DNA of 46,977 nt, taken from contig SHVZ01000016.1 in NCBI GenBank assembly GCA_009694025.1, positions 1 through 46,977 of the forward strand, in the 5' to 3' direction. The position numbers were made by a program, and so were the translations under genes. Source of the stretch: Alphaproteobacteria bacterium (GTDB taxonomy: Bacteria; Pseudomonadota; Alphaproteobacteria; SHVZ01). Position 1 is the first letter of the stretch. Each line of letters starts with the position of its first letter. The notes under the pieces were generated by a model that did no database searches, was not told the origin of the DNA, and saw only the letters and a program-made list of their open reading frames with translations. Positions 8,201 to 16,471 of the stretch are shown here, piece after piece.

Positions 8201-10040
8201 CCTGTTGCGTTCGAAGGCGACGAAACTGGTCTGCGCCTTCAATCACCAGCACGTCTTCATCGACCCGGAGCCGGATCTGCTGAAGAGCTTCGGCGAGCGC
8301 GAGCGGCTGTTCAACCTGCCGCGCTCGAGCTGGAAGGACTACGACGCCAGCCTGATCTCCAAGGGCGGCGGTGTCTTCGAGCGCTCGGCCAAGTCGATTA
8401 AGCTCTCGGCCGAGATGAAGAAGCTGATCGGGATCGAGCGCGACGCGACGACCCCGGCCGAGCTGATCCAGGCGATCTTGAAGATGCCGGTCGACCTCTT
8501 GTTCTTCGGCGGCATCGGCACCTTCATCCGCGCCGAAACCGAGACCAACGCCGAGGTCGGCGATCGCGCCAACGACGCGCTCCGCATCGCCGCCAAGGAC
8601 GTGCGTGCCAAGGTGATCGGCGAGGGCGCCAACCTCGGCATGACCCAGCGCGCCCGCATCGAAGCGGGGCTCCTCGGCATCCGCCTGAACACCGATGCGA
8701 TCGACAACTCGGCCGGCGTCGACTGCTCGGACCACGAGGTCAACATCAAGATCCTGACCGGGGACGTCTGCGCCAACGGCGACATGACGGTGAAGCAACG
8801 GGACCAGCTGCTCGTCTCGATGACCGATCAGGTGGGCGAGCTCGTGCTCCGCGACAACATCGACCAGTCGCTCGCGCTCACCCTCGCCCAGGCCGACGGC
8901 CCGCACGGGATCGAGGAGCTGACCCGCCTGATGCGGGCGCTGGAGAAGATCGGGCTGCTCGATCGCGGAATCGAGTTCCTGCCGGCCGATGCCCAGCTCG
9001 CCGAGCGCCAAGCCTCCGAGCGCGGCCTCGCGCGGCCCGAGATCGCGATCCTCCTCGCCTACTCCAAGATGGCGCTCTACAACACGCTCCTGCCGGACGA
9101 CCTGCCGGACGATCCGGTCCTCACCGCCGATCTCGAGAGCTACTTCCCCGACGCGCTCCGCCAGCGCTTCAAGACCGAGATCTCGCGCCACAAGCTGAAG
9201 CGCGAGATCATCGCCACCGTCGTCACCAACGCCATGGTCAACCGGGTGGGACCGAGCTTCGTCGCCACCATCGAGGACAAGACCGGATGCACTTGGCCGG
9301 AGATCGCGCGCGCCTATCTGGTCGCCCGCGACGCCTTCGGCTTAGGACCGATGTGGGAGCAGGTACAGGCGCTCGACCTCAAGGTGCCGGCCGAGATCCA
9401 GACCCGGATGCACCAATCGATCCGCCGGCTCTCCGAGCGCGCCAGCCTGTGGTTCCTCGGCAACATGAAGCACCCGCTGTCGATCTCGGGCTCGCTCGCC
9501 GAGTTCCGCCCGGGCGTCGAGACCTTGACCAAGGGCCTCGGCCAGGCGCTGCCCGAGGCCGACCGAGCCGAGCTCGACCGGCAGACGGCGGCATTGGCCG
9601 AGGCGGGCGTGCCCGGGGATCTGGCGCATGCCGTCTCCCAGCTCGACTGGCTGGCGGCGGCGCCCGACATCGTCCGCCTCGGCGGCGATCCCCTGGTGGT
9701 GGCCAGGGTCTACTACGCGCTCGGCCAGCGCCTCGGGCTCGACTGGCTGAAGGCTCAGGCGGCACAGCTCAAGCCGCAGACCGACTGGCAGCGCCAGGCC
9801 GCCGCCGCGGTCCTCGACGATCTCTACGGTCATCAGGCAACGCTCGCCCGCCGCGTGCTGGCCGATTCCGGCGACCTCGTAACCTGGGTCGATGCCCGGA
9901 AGGGAGCGGTCGAGCGCATCGACCACACGCTGACCGAGATGCGCGCCGCACCCGGCGTCGACCTCGCCATGCTGGCCGTCGCCAACCGGAGATTCGGGGA
10001 GCTGGCCGCGCACAGCGATGTAGCCCCCAAGCCCGGCTGA
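5220..10040 (+). CDS. gdhZ: NAD-dependent glutamate dehydrogenase, 180-kDa class
   Basis: The 1606-residue protein is the full length of the large (GDH-180) class that oxidatively deaminates L-glutamate to 2-oxoglutarate and ammonia with NAD+ (called GdhZ in Caulobacter, GdhB in Pseudomonas). The N-terminal ~600 residues are the ACT-like/regulatory region. The catalytic part contains RGGIRWSDR, VPVGSKGGFFVK (active-site Lys about 848), GGKITPPKDV and the nucleotide-binding GIGDMAGDVFGNG from about 982, followed by the helical C-terminal region. The ATG at 5220 has AGGAGGGG at 5201-5208. The MFS gene starts 15 bases after the stop. Large antisense reading frames here are GC-driven shadows. Confidence 0.97.
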   Translation: MRQKLEGRKAETIDRVVEIAKERLGDSGKAAEAEAFVRLFYRNVPAEDMQAEGALDLFGASMALWRFAETRAPGQPTIRAYNPRFEEDGWHSTHTVVEIVNDDMPFLVDSVTSELNRRELGVHLVIHPVVPVVRDAKGKRKSLGKEPKDGTPESMMQIRVTARSSADALDQIQTALASVLADVRAAVTDWRAMRKKLLDVVARIEANPPPLAAEEIKESLEFLRWLEADHFTFLGYRDFAYETATGRMQVNPDSGLGVVRDPAFHVFGGMRNISELPAEVRAEIERPLLINIAKGNRLSSVHRPVLLDVVTIKDIAKDGTVAGQWQAVGLFTSVAYNESVRTIPLLRHKVAETLKRAGFAPGSHNGKNLVTILEAFPRDELLQVDQDHLSDIAMGILNLQERQRIALFMRPDTFRRFISCLVYVPRDIYTTDLRRRFQTIIEQSLNGPVTAFYTQISDSVLARLHFIVQTDQLEFPEIEPKAIEAKLIEAARSWRDHLHQAVVEAKGEEKGHAILDRYADAFDSAYRERFPGQAAVSDIDHIEEVLATGQIAMNLYTPLDAEGDDVHFKVFNPGNPIALSDILPMLENMGLKVLEEIPFGVKPKGVEARIWIQAFSMRQKAGGQVQVSRVKRAFHDAFRRVWAGEAENDGFNRLILGAGLVWREVVILRAYAKYLRQTGFTFSQTYIEDALADHPEIAKRLVRLFFTRFDPADRNDAEIRANGIAVEIEHALDAVTNLDQDRILRRFVNLIRSTLRTNFFQPGAGGQPKSYVSFKLDSQKVEELPLPRPLVEIWVYSPRVEAVHLRGGRVARGGIRWSDRREDFRTEVLGLMKAQMVKNAVIVPVGSKGGFFVKDPPTEGGREAFLAEGVECYRTFMRGLLDITDNAVGGKITPPKDVARLDQDDPYLVVAADKGTATFSDIANGISREYGFWLDDAFASGGSAGYDHKKMAITARGAWESVKRHFREMGRDCQTEPFACVGIGDMAGDVFGNGLLRSKATKLVCAFNHQHVFIDPEPDLLKSFGERERLFNLPRSSWKDYDASLISKGGGVFERSAKSIKLSAEMKKLIGIERDATTPAELIQAILKMPVDLLFFGGIGTFIRAETETNAEVGDRANDALRIAAKDVRAKVIGEGANLGMTQRARIEAGLLGIRLNTDAIDNSAGVDCSDHEVNIKILTGDVCANGDMTVKQRDQLLVSMTDQVGELVLRDNIDQSLALTLAQADGPHGIEELTRLMRALEKIGLLDRGIEFLPADAQLAERQASERGLARPEIAILLAYSKMALYNTLLPDDLPDDPVLTADLESYFPDALRQRFKTEISRHKLKREIIATVVTNAMVNRVGPSFVATIEDKTGCTWPEIARAYLVARDAFGLGPMWEQVQALDLKVPAEIQTRMHQSIRRLSERASLWFLGNMKHPLSISGSLAEFRPGVETLTKGLGQALPEADRAELDRQTAALAEAGVPGDLAHAVSQLDWLAAAPDIVRLGGDPLVVARVYYALGQRLGLDWLKAQAAQLKPQTDWQRQAAAAVLDDLYGHQATLARRVLADSGDLVTWVDARKGAVERIDHTLTEMRAAPGVDLAMLAVANRRFGELAAHSDVAPKPG

Positions 10041-10055
10041 GCCCCGGCGCCACGC

Positions 10056-11318
10056 ATGACTCGTCCCACCAAATCCGCGCTGGCCGCCTGGTGCCTGTTC
10101 GATTGGGCGAACTCGGCCTATTTCACGGTTATCGTCACCTTCGTCTTCGCCACGTACTTCACCGAGGCGGTGGCGGCAAACCCGACGCTCGGCACCACCC
10201 AGTGGGGCTACGCCTCCTCGATCGCCGGGCTCCTGATCGCGCTGCTGGCGCCGGCGCTCGGCGCCATCGCCGACCAGGGGCGCGGGCGGAAGGCCTGGGC
10301 GATCCTGTTCTCGCTCCTTTGCATCGGCGCGACCGCGCTCCTCTGGCAGGTCCGCCCGACGCCCGACGACGTGCCGCTGGCACTCGCGCTGGTGGTGATC
10401 GCGACCCTCGGCGCCGAGTTCGCCGTCGTCTTCTACAACGCCATGCTGCCGGGGCTGGCCTCGCCCGAACGGATGGGCCGCCTCTCCGGCCTCGGCTGGG
10501 GTATCGGCTATGTCGGCGGGCTCTTCTGCCTCGCCGTGGCGCTGGTCGGGTTCGTGCAGACCGACACGCCGTGGTTCGGCGTCGGCAAGGAGGAGGAGGC
10601 GAATATCAGGGCGACGGCGCCGATGACCGCGCTCTGGTATCTCGCCTTCCTCCTGCCCTTCGCGTTCCTGACCCCGGACACGCCCGGCCGCGGCCTCCCG
10701 CCGATGCAGGCGCTGAGGGCGGGCCTCGCCGACCTCGCCGGCACGATCCGCGATGCCCGCCGGCAACCCGACCTCTGGCGCTTCCTGCTCGCCAACATGC
10801 TTTATATCGACGGGCTGACGACGCTGTTCGCCTTCGGCGGCATCTATGCGGCCGGGACCTTCGGCTTCTCCTTCGCCGAGGTCATCCAGTTCGGCATCGC
10901 CCTCAACGTCACCGCGGCGATCGGCGCCATCGCCTTCGGCTGGGTCGACGACCGCCTCGGGCCCAGGATCGCGATCGCCTCCGGCCTCTCCGGCCTCATC
11001 CTCTCGAGCGCCGTGGTGCTGGTCAGCACCTCCAAGCTCGTCTTCTGGATCGCGGCGCTGCTGATCGGCCTCTTCCTGGGCCCGGTGCAGGCGGCGTCGC
11101 GCACCTGGATGGCCAGGCGCGCACCGGAGGAGCGCCGCGCCGAGCTGTTCGGCCTGATGGCGCTTTCCGGCAAGGCGACCGCATTCCTCGGCCCCCTGAT
11201 GCTGGCCGAGGTGACGCGGGCGACCGGCAGCCAGCGCTGGGGCATGGCGACCATTCTCCTCTTCTTCGCGGGCGGACTCGGGCTCCTCCTGTCGATCCGG
11301 ACCGAGAGCAAGAGCTAA
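10056..11318 (+). CDS. MFS transporter, UMF1/Atg22-like family
   Basis: The 420-residue integral membrane protein has about twelve hydrophobic segments. The N-terminus (AAWCLFDWANSAYFTVIVTFVF) is typical of the UMF1/Atg22-like branch of major facilitator permeases, in which W-x-x-x-D-W-A-N-S-A is a hallmark. The loop ADQGRGRKAW corresponds to the conserved MFS loop 2-3 motif (D-x-x-x-R-K/R). Some members are linked to amino-acid efflux from vacuoles, but bacterial substrates are mostly unknown. It lies 15 bases after glutamate dehydrogenase and 10 bases before the crotonase-fold gene, so a three-gene operon is likely. A role tied to glutamate metabolism is an inference from position only. Confidence 0.88.
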   Translation: MTRPTKSALAAWCLFDWANSAYFTVIVTFVFATYFTEAVAANPTLGTTQWGYASSIAGLLIALLAPALGAIADQGRGRKAWAILFSLLCIGATALLWQVRPTPDDVPLALALVVIATLGAEFAVVFYNAMLPGLASPERMGRLSGLGWGIGYVGGLFCLAVALVGFVQTDTPWFGVGKEEEANIRATAPMTALWYLAFLLPFAFLTPDTPGRGLPPMQALRAGLADLAGTIRDARRQPDLWRFLLANMLYIDGLTTLFAFGGIYAAGTFGFSFAEVIQFGIALNVTAAIGAIAFGWVDDRLGPRIAIASGLSGLILSSAVVLVSTSKLVFWIAALLIGLFLGPVQAASRTWMARRAPEERRAELFGLMALSGKATAFLGPLMLAEVTRATGSQRWGMATILLFFAGGLGLLLSIRTESKS

Positions 11319-11328
11319 GGTCGTTTCC

Positions 11329-12096
11329 ATGTCCCATCTGATCGTCGACCGCCGGGGCGAGGCGCTGTGGATCACCATCGACCGGCCGGCTAAGCGCAAC
11401 GCGCTCTCCCGCGCCGTGCTGGCGGAGATCCGCGCCGTCTTCGAGGCCGAGGCCCGCGACGGGACGATCAAGGTGGTGGTGCTGACCGGCACCGGCGACA
11501 AATGTTTTGCCGCCGGCGGCGACCTGAAGGAGCTCGAAGGCGTGCGCGAAGCCGAGGCGGCCCGGCGCTTCTCGGTCGAGGCCAAGGCGGCGCTCCAAGC
11601 GGTCCGCGACTTCCCGGCGCCGGTGATCGCCAGGCTCAACGGCGACGCGCTCGGCGGCGGTGCCGAGCTGGCGCTCGCCTGCGATCTTAGGGCGATGGCG
11701 GCTCACGCGCGCCTCGGCTTCCTCCAGGCGAAGCTCGCCGTCACCACCGGCTGGGGCGGCGGCTACGACCTGATGCGCCGGGTCGGCACCTCGACCGCGC
11801 TTCGGCTCCTCGGCCGCGCCGAGATACTGACGGCAGCGAAAGCGCTCGCCCTCGGCCTCGCCGACGCGGCCGACGATGACGCGGACGCGGCGGTGGACGG
11901 GCTGCTGACACCGATGCTGGCCCAGAGCGCGCATGTGCTCCGGGGCTTCAAGGCGATCGCTGGGGCCCACGACCGGCAGCTCAGGAGCGCCGTCGACCAG
12001 GTCGAGACCGAGGCCTTCGTTGCGGCCTGGGTCCACCCCGATCACTGGGCGGCGGCGGCGAAGGCGCTCAAGCCGAAGGGACTCAAGAAGGGCTGA
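11329..12096 (+). CDS. Enoyl-CoA hydratase/isomerase (crotonase) family protein
   Basis: The 255-residue protein has crotonase-fold motifs: DRPAKRNALSRAVL (about 19-32), the oxyanion-hole segment CFAAGGDLKELE (about 58-69) and NGDALGGGAELALACDLR (about 104-121). The first of the two hydratase glutamates is present in GGGAELA. The second, normally in a Q-P-E-x-x-x-G-x-x-P context, is replaced by FLQAKLAVTTGWGGG, so classical hydratase activity is doubtful. A decarboxylase- or isomerase-type reaction is possible. An AAGG site precedes the ATG at 11329. Its 3' end overlaps the convergent dihydroorotase gene by 14 bases. Confidence 0.85.
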   Translation: MSHLIVDRRGEALWITIDRPAKRNALSRAVLAEIRAVFEAEARDGTIKVVVLTGTGDKCFAAGGDLKELEGVREAEAARRFSVEAKAALQAVRDFPAPVIARLNGDALGGGAELALACDLRAMAAHARLGFLQAKLAVTTGWGGGYDLMRRVGTSTALRLLGRAEILTAAKALALGLADAADDDADAAVDGLLTPMLAQSAHVLRGFKAIAGAHDRQLRSAVDQVETEAFVAAWVHPDHWAAAAKALKPKGLKKG

Positions 12097-13420
12097 TGGT
12101 CTCGGCGAAGCGGACGGGCCGGCCCTGGGGCGTGCCCAGTAGCTCGCCGTCGCGCATGACGGCCTTGCCGCGGACCACCGTCACCTTCGGCACGCCGCAG
12201 ACGCGCATGCCGGCGAAGGGCGTCCACTTGACCTTGGTGCCCATGTCCTCGTCCTTGAGCTCCTGCCATGCCTGCAGGTCGACCAGCGCGAAGTCGGCGT
12301 CGTAGCCGCGCGCGATCCGGCCCTTGCCGGCGATCTGGTAGATCCGCTGCGGGCCGTGGCAGAGGAGATCGACGACCCGCTCCAGGGACAGCTTGCCCCG
12401 GCTCGCGGCGGTCAAGAGCAGCGGCAGCGTCGTCTGCACGCCGGGCACGCCGGACGGCGAGGCCGGATAGGGCTTCGCCTTCTCTTCCAGGGTATGCGGC
12501 GCGTGGTCGGAGCCGACGACATCGACCACGCCCTCAGCGATGGCGCGCCACAGCGCGTTCTGATGGCGCATCTCGCGCACCGGCGGATTCATCTGGGCGC
12601 AGGTCCCCAGAGTCTCGTAGCAATCGGGTGCGACGAGCGTCAGATGGCTCGGCGTCACCTCGACGGTGGCGAGATCCTTGTTCGCCGCCAGCAGCTCCAT
12701 CTCCTCGGCCGTCGTGACGTGCAGCACGTGGACGCGCCGTCCGTGCTTGCGGGCGAAGCCCAAGAGCCGCTGGGTCGCCTTCAGGCACACGGTCTCGTCC
12801 CGCCAGAGCGGATGCGCGCGCGGATGCCTGGCCTCGTCGGCGACGTGCCGACGCTCCTTCAAGCGCGGCTCGTCCTCGGCATGGACGGCCATGCGTCGCG
12901 TGCCGTTCCGGACGATCCGCTCCAGCGTCGCGTCGTCCTCGACCAGGAGGTTGCCGGTGGACGAGCCCATGAACACTTTCACCCCGGCGCAGCCCGGGAT
13001 GCGTTCGAGCCGGGCGAGCTCATCGGCGTTCTCGGCGGCGCCGCCGATGAAGAAGGCATGGTCGCACCAGGCGCGGCCCTTGGCGCGGTCGAACTTGGCC
13101 TGGAGGTCGGCTGCCGTCAGCGTCAGCGGGTCGGTGTTCGGCATCTCGAACACCGCGGTCACACCGCCGAGCACGGCGGCCCGCGTCCCGGTCTCCAGGT
13201 CCTCCTTGTGGGTGGCCCCGGGCTCGCGGAAATGCACCTGGGTATCGATGATGCCCGGAAGCACGAAGAGGCCGGTCGCGTCGATCGCCTCGGCCGCCTG
13301 GTCGGGGTAGAGCTGGCCGATCGCGGCGATGCGGCCGTCGCGGACGCCGACATCGATGGAAAGAACGCCCGACGGCGTGACCACGTGTCCGCCGTGGACG
13401 ACCAGGTCGAAGCCGCTCAC
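12083..13420 (-). CDS. pyrC: Dihydroorotase (amidohydrolase family)
   Basis: The 445-residue protein (GTG start) has the amidohydrolase metal centre: DTQVHFREPG (H63, R65), the carbamylated-lysine segment GVKVFMGSST (about 150-159), MAVHAED, HVLHVTT and VGSDHAPH. This pattern fits type-I dihydroorotases, which cyclise N-carbamoyl-aspartate in pyrimidine synthesis; allantoinase or hydantoinase is a less likely alternative. The GTG at 13420 shares GTGA with the stop of the upstream TPR gene, which settles the start although the frame is open beyond it. No pyrB or other pyr gene is nearby. Confidence 0.85.
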   Translation of the reverse strand: MSGFDLVVHGGHVVTPSGVLSIDVGVRDGRIAAIGQLYPDQAAEAIDATGLFVLPGIIDTQVHFREPGATHKEDLETGTRAAVLGGVTAVFEMPNTDPLTLTAADLQAKFDRAKGRAWCDHAFFIGGAAENADELARLERIPGCAGVKVFMGSSTGNLLVEDDATLERIVRNGTRRMAVHAEDEPRLKERRHVADEARHPRAHPLWRDETVCLKATQRLLGFARKHGRRVHVLHVTTAEEMELLAANKDLATVEVTPSHLTLVAPDCYETLGTCAQMNPPVREMRHQNALWRAIAEGVVDVVGSDHAPHTLEEKAKPYPASPSGVPGVQTTLPLLLTAASRGKLSLERVVDLLCHGPQRIYQIAGKGRIARGYDADFALVDLQAWQELKDEDMGTKVKWTPFAGMRVCGVPKVTVVRGKAVMRDGELLGTPQGRPVRFAETISPS

Positions 13421-13974
13421 GTGGGCGAACCCTGAAGCTTCTTCTTCAGTTCCTGGATCTGCTGGCGGGCCCCCGGCAGATACGGGTTCGCCTTCAGCGC
13501 CGCCTCGAAGGCCTTCAGCGCCTCGCCCTGACGTTCGAGCTCCACATTGATCATGCCAAGCCCGGAGAGCGCGCCGAAATGCCGGGGCTCGAGCGCCAGG
13601 GTCTTCTGGATGTCGGCGACCGATTCGGCGAAGTTGCCGAGCATGTAGTGGACGGTCGCGCGCTTGTTCCAGCCCTCGGCGAACTCGGGTGCGTACTTGA
13701 CCATGCGGTCGAAGATGTCGAGCGCCTCGGGGAAGTTCCGGATGTTCAACAGCCGGGTGCCACGCCGCATCATGTCGTTGACGTTGGAGTCGTCGGAGGT
13801 CGTCCACAGGATCCAGATCGCCTGGGTCAGCGCCGAGGCCTCGGACTCCGACGTCGTCTCCGTCAGGCGCCGGAACATCTTGTCGAGCTGGTCGTCCCGC
13901 GGCCCGGCGAGAACCGGCGCGGCCGTGGCGAAGCCCAGCAGGAGGAGAGCGAGGGCGAGCCTCAGGAGTCGCAT
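13417..13974 (-). CDS. Secreted TPR-repeat protein
   Basis: The 185-residue protein starts with a clear signal peptide (MRLLRLALALLLLGFATAAP, cleavage near VLA-GP). From about residue 70 it has three tetratricopeptide units: RRGTRLLNIRNFPEALDIFDRM, then GWNKRATVHYMLGNFAESV and SGLGMINVELERQGEALKAF. It is probably a periplasmic scaffold with an unknown partner. The frame is open to 14202, but that extension runs through a palindromic repeat, so I took the ATG that gives the signal peptide. Its stop overlaps the dihydroorotase GTG by 4 bases. This pairing of a small TPR protein with a dihydroorotase-like gene suggests co-transcription, not shared function. Confidence 0.82.
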   Translation of the reverse strand: MRLLRLALALLLLGFATAAPVLAGPRDDQLDKMFRRLTETTSESEASALTQAIWILWTTSDDSNVNDMMRRGTRLLNIRNFPEALDIFDRMVKYAPEFAEGWNKRATVHYMLGNFAESVADIQKTLALEPRHFGALSGLGMINVELERQGEALKAFEAALKANPYLPGARQQIQELKKKLQGSPT

Positions 13975-14107
13975 GGTGGGGCCGAGTATGGGGCGGCGGC
14001 CGGCCGGCCGCAACAGGCTCGGGGGCGCCCACATGGGCGTGCCGCGCCGGAGGATCAGGCGGTGCCGCAAGGGGAGAAAGACACCTCGGCGTTGCATGAC
14101 CGCCGCG

Positions 14108-14188
14108 CGTGCTTCGGCAGGCTCGGCATGAGGGCCCTTCATCGCGGCACCAGGAAAAGCCCTCATACCGAGCCTGCCGAAGCACGCA
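14108..14188. repeat. Large inverted repeat (REP-like palindromic element)
   Basis: Two 29-base arms (14108-14136 and 14160-14188) are reverse complements with a single mismatch by eye, separated by 23 bases. The arms contain GCTTCGGCAGGCTC and GAGCCTGCCGAAGC. The element sits in the 240-base gap between the TPR start and the MarR stop. A related sequence (CTTCGACAGGCTCAGCATGAGG) occurs at 20262-20290, so this belongs to a dispersed intergenic palindrome family common in alphaproteobacteria. As RNA it would form a very stable hairpin and may end or protect transcripts. Confidence 0.85.
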
Positions 14189-14214
14189 CCACCCGCGTCC
14201 AAGCTTCGCCGCTG

Positions 14215-14673
14215 CTAAGGCCGCACGACCTTCTTCAGCAGGCCCGCCAGCACCTGCGCCTCGGCCGGCGTGAGGCCGCGGGCGATCCGCCGCTCGTGGG
14301 TCCGGACCCGGCGGCTCGCCTCGCGGAAGAGACGCCGACCTTCGGCGCTCAAGGCGAGCGCGTTGGCGCGGCGGTCGCCCGCGGCCTTGCCGCGGACGAC
14401 CAGGTCGCGGCGCTCGAGGCGATCGATGAGGGAGACCACGGTCGAACGCTCGATGCCGACGGCGCGGCCGAGCGCGCTCTGGGAGAGGCCGGGATTGGCG
14501 GCGATCCTGGCCAGCACGCCGAACTGGCCCGGCGTCAGGTCGATGCCGCCCATCGAGCGGGCGAAGTCGGCGAAGACCGCGAGCTGGGCCCGCCGGAGGT
14601 GATAGCCCAGGAGCTCCGGCAGAATCCCTTCGCCGGGCTCGCCGGCGGTCAGCCGAGAAGTCGGACGAGCCAT
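14215..14673 (-). CDS. MarR family transcriptional regulator
   Basis: The 152-residue protein has the MarR layout: N-terminal dimer helix (GYHLRRAQLAVFADFARSM), the winged helix-turn-helix GLSQSALGRAVGIERSTVVS (about 80-100), the wing DRLERRDLVVRGKAAGDRRANAL and a C-terminal dimer helix. The D-R-R motif in the wing is the family hallmark. MarR proteins usually repress transport and aromatic catabolism genes and release DNA on binding a phenolic ligand. The gene overlaps the 3' end of dctM by 25 bases, so it is the last gene of the TRAP operon. That makes it the prime candidate for control of the divergent promoter near 17512-17560. Confidence 0.9.
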   Translation of the reverse strand: MARPTSRLTAGEPGEGILPELLGYHLRRAQLAVFADFARSMGGIDLTPGQFGVLARIAANPGLSQSALGRAVGIERSTVVSLIDRLERRDLVVRGKAAGDRRANALALSAEGRRLFREASRRVRTHERRIARGLTPAEAQVLAGLLKKVVRP

Positions 14674-15968
14674 AGGGAGATCGAAGGAAAGGCCACCAGA
14701 TAGACGACGCGGACGGCGTCGGCGCAGAGGTAGGGCATGACGCCGCGGAAGGTCTCGCTCATCGGCACATCGCGTGCCATGCCGGAGATGACGTAGACGT
14801 TCAGTCCCACTGGCGGCGCCACCAGCCCGATGCCGACGACGGTCAGGACGAGGATGCCGAACCAGATCCCGACCTCCGCCTTGGGCAGGCCGAAGTCGAG
14901 GCCCATGACGATCGGGAACAGGATCGGGAGCGTGAGCAGGATCATCGACAGCTCGTCCATGACGCAGCCGAGCAGGATGTAGATCGCCATGATCGCCAGC
15001 ATCACGGCATAGGGCGGGACGTCGAGGCCGGAGATGGTCCGGGCCAGCGCGTCCGGCAGATGGCTCAAGGCCAGGAAGGAGTTGAAGAGGTCGGCGCCGA
15101 GCAGGATTAGGAAGATCATGCCGGAGGTCTCGGCGGTCAGCAGCAGGGCGCGCTTGAGCCTGGCCCAGCCGAGCTGGCGCTTGACCAGCGCAAGCAGGAA
15201 GGTCGAGAAGGCGCCGACCGCCGCTCCTTCGGTCGGCGTGAAGACGCCGCCATAAAGACCGCCGATGACCACGGCGAAGATCGCCACCACCGGCCAGATC
15301 TCGATCAGGCCCCGCCGGCGTTCGGCTGCCGTCGACGCCGCCGCCGCCGGCGCGGCGGCCGGGTTCCGGCGGACGTAGACGGCGATCGCGATCAGGTAGC
15401 CGATGGTCGCGAGGAGTCCCGGGAAGAACGCGGCCATGAACAGCTTGGCGATGTTCTGCTCGCAGATCAGGCCGTAGACCACCAGGATCACCGAGGGCGG
15501 GATCAGGATGCCGAGCGTGCCGCCGACGGCAAGCGTGCCGGTCGAGAGCGCGCCGGAGTAGCCGTAGCGGCGCATCTCCGGCAGCGCCACCTGGGCCATG
15601 GTCGCAGCGGTGGCGACCGAGGAGCCGCAGATGGCGCCGAAGGCGGCGCAGCCGACGATGGTCGCCATGGCGAGCCCGCCGCGCCGGTTTCCGAGCCAGG
15701 CGTTGGCGGCCCGGAACAGCGAGGCCGACATCCCGGCCTCGGAGGCGAACATGCCCATCAGCACGAACAGCGGGATGACCGAAAGCGAATAACCCGAGAA
15801 CATCGAATAGGGTGCGGTCTTGAGGTAGGCCAGCAGCGGCGTCAACCCGGCGAGCCAGGCGTAGCCGGCCAGCGCCGAGACGATCATCGCGACCGCGATC
15901 GGCACGCGGAGCGCCATCAGCGCCATGAGCCCGGCGAAGCCGATCGCGCCGATCCAGAGACCGCTCAT
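14649..15968 (-). CDS. dctM: TRAP transporter large permease (DctM type)
   Basis: The 439-residue polytopic membrane protein carries DctM features: the N-terminal ALRVPIAVAMIVSAL, GYSLSVIPLFVLMGMFASEAG, the conserved GGTLGILIPPSVILVVYG and TPTEGAAVGAF. It is the sodium-coupled transport subunit. I chose the ATG at 15968, which overlaps the dctQ stop by 4 bases (ATGA), although the frame is open upstream. It runs into the MarR gene by 25 bases. With dctQ and dctP it forms a complete tripartite importer, probably for an aromatic or other organic acid given the divergent catabolic genes. Confidence 0.93.
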   Translation of the reverse strand: MSGLWIGAIGFAGLMALMALRVPIAVAMIVSALAGYAWLAGLTPLLAYLKTAPYSMFSGYSLSVIPLFVLMGMFASEAGMSASLFRAANAWLGNRRGGLAMATIVGCAAFGAICGSSVATAATMAQVALPEMRRYGYSGALSTGTLAVGGTLGILIPPSVILVVYGLICEQNIAKLFMAAFFPGLLATIGYLIAIAVYVRRNPAAAPAAAASTAAERRRGLIEIWPVVAIFAVVIGGLYGGVFTPTEGAAVGAFSTFLLALVKRQLGWARLKRALLLTAETSGMIFLILLGADLFNSFLALSHLPDALARTISGLDVPPYAVMLAIMAIYILLGCVMDELSMILLTLPILFPIVMGLDFGLPKAEVGIWFGILVLTVVGIGLVAPPVGLNVYVISGMARDVPMSETFRGVMPYLCADAVRVVYLVAFPSISLWLVRLLG

Positions 15969-16471
15969 CGCGCCGCCGCCCGGACGTGGCGCGAGGTCGT
16001 ATAGGCGGCGACCAGCGCCAGCCAGATCGTCGCCGGGACGATCAGGACGAAGCTCACCCACAGCGGCAGACCCAGCACCATCGTCCGCTCGCCGTAGCTG
16101 ACGTAGTCGAGGCCGCCGAAGACCAGCCGCCAGGCGAAGAGGGCCGCGACCAGCGTGTAGAGGAGCGCGCCGAGGCCATCGAGCCAGGCCCGGGCGCGGC
16201 GGCTCAAGCTTGCGGTGAAGAAGTCGACGATGACGTTGGCGCCGCGAAGCTGACAGGCGGGAAGGAAGAGGAAGATCGCGAGCCCGCTGCCGATCTCGAC
16301 CAGCTCGAAGTCGCCGGGTACCGGCCGGGACAACAACCAGCGCCCGGCGATCGAGGCGATCGACATCAGCATGATGCCGGTGAGCACCAGCCCGCCGGCG
16401 AGCGCCAGAGCCGTCGATCCGAGCTCCAGCACCCGACCGATACGAGACCCTTCGGCCGATTCCTCCGCCAC
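15965..16471 (-). CDS. dctQ: TRAP transporter small permease (DctQ type)
   Basis: The 168-residue protein has four hydrophobic helices and the DctQ pattern: LALAGGLVLTGIMLMSIASI, FELVEIGSGLAIFLFLPACQL, then GANVIVDFFTASLSRRARAWLD and LGLPLWVSFVLIVPATIWL. It starts with GTG at 16471, sharing one base with the dctP stop (TAGTG), and ends in an ATGA overlap with dctM, so translation is probably coupled across the operon. DctQ pairs with DctM in the membrane. Confidence 0.92.
   Translation of the reverse strand: MAEESAEGSRIGRVLELGSTALALAGGLVLTGIMLMSIASIAGRWLLSRPVPGDFELVEIGSGLAIFLFLPACQLRGANVIVDFFTASLSRRARAWLDGLGALLYTLVAALFAWRLVFGGLDYVSYGERTMVLGLPLWVSFVLIVPATIWLALVAAYTTSRHVRAAAR

Noticed and set aside
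5298-9191. A 1297-codon open frame antisense to glutamate dehydrogenase
   Set aside because: It has repetitive Leu/Val/Asp/Glu/Arg composition typical of a GC-rich antisense frame and no domain motifs; the sense frame is a complete known enzyme.
12083-14185. A 700-residue fusion of an N-terminal unknown part with dihydroorotase
   Set aside because: The N-terminal part is an off-frame reading of the TPR gene; a GTG in a 4-base overlap gives the normal dihydroorotase length.
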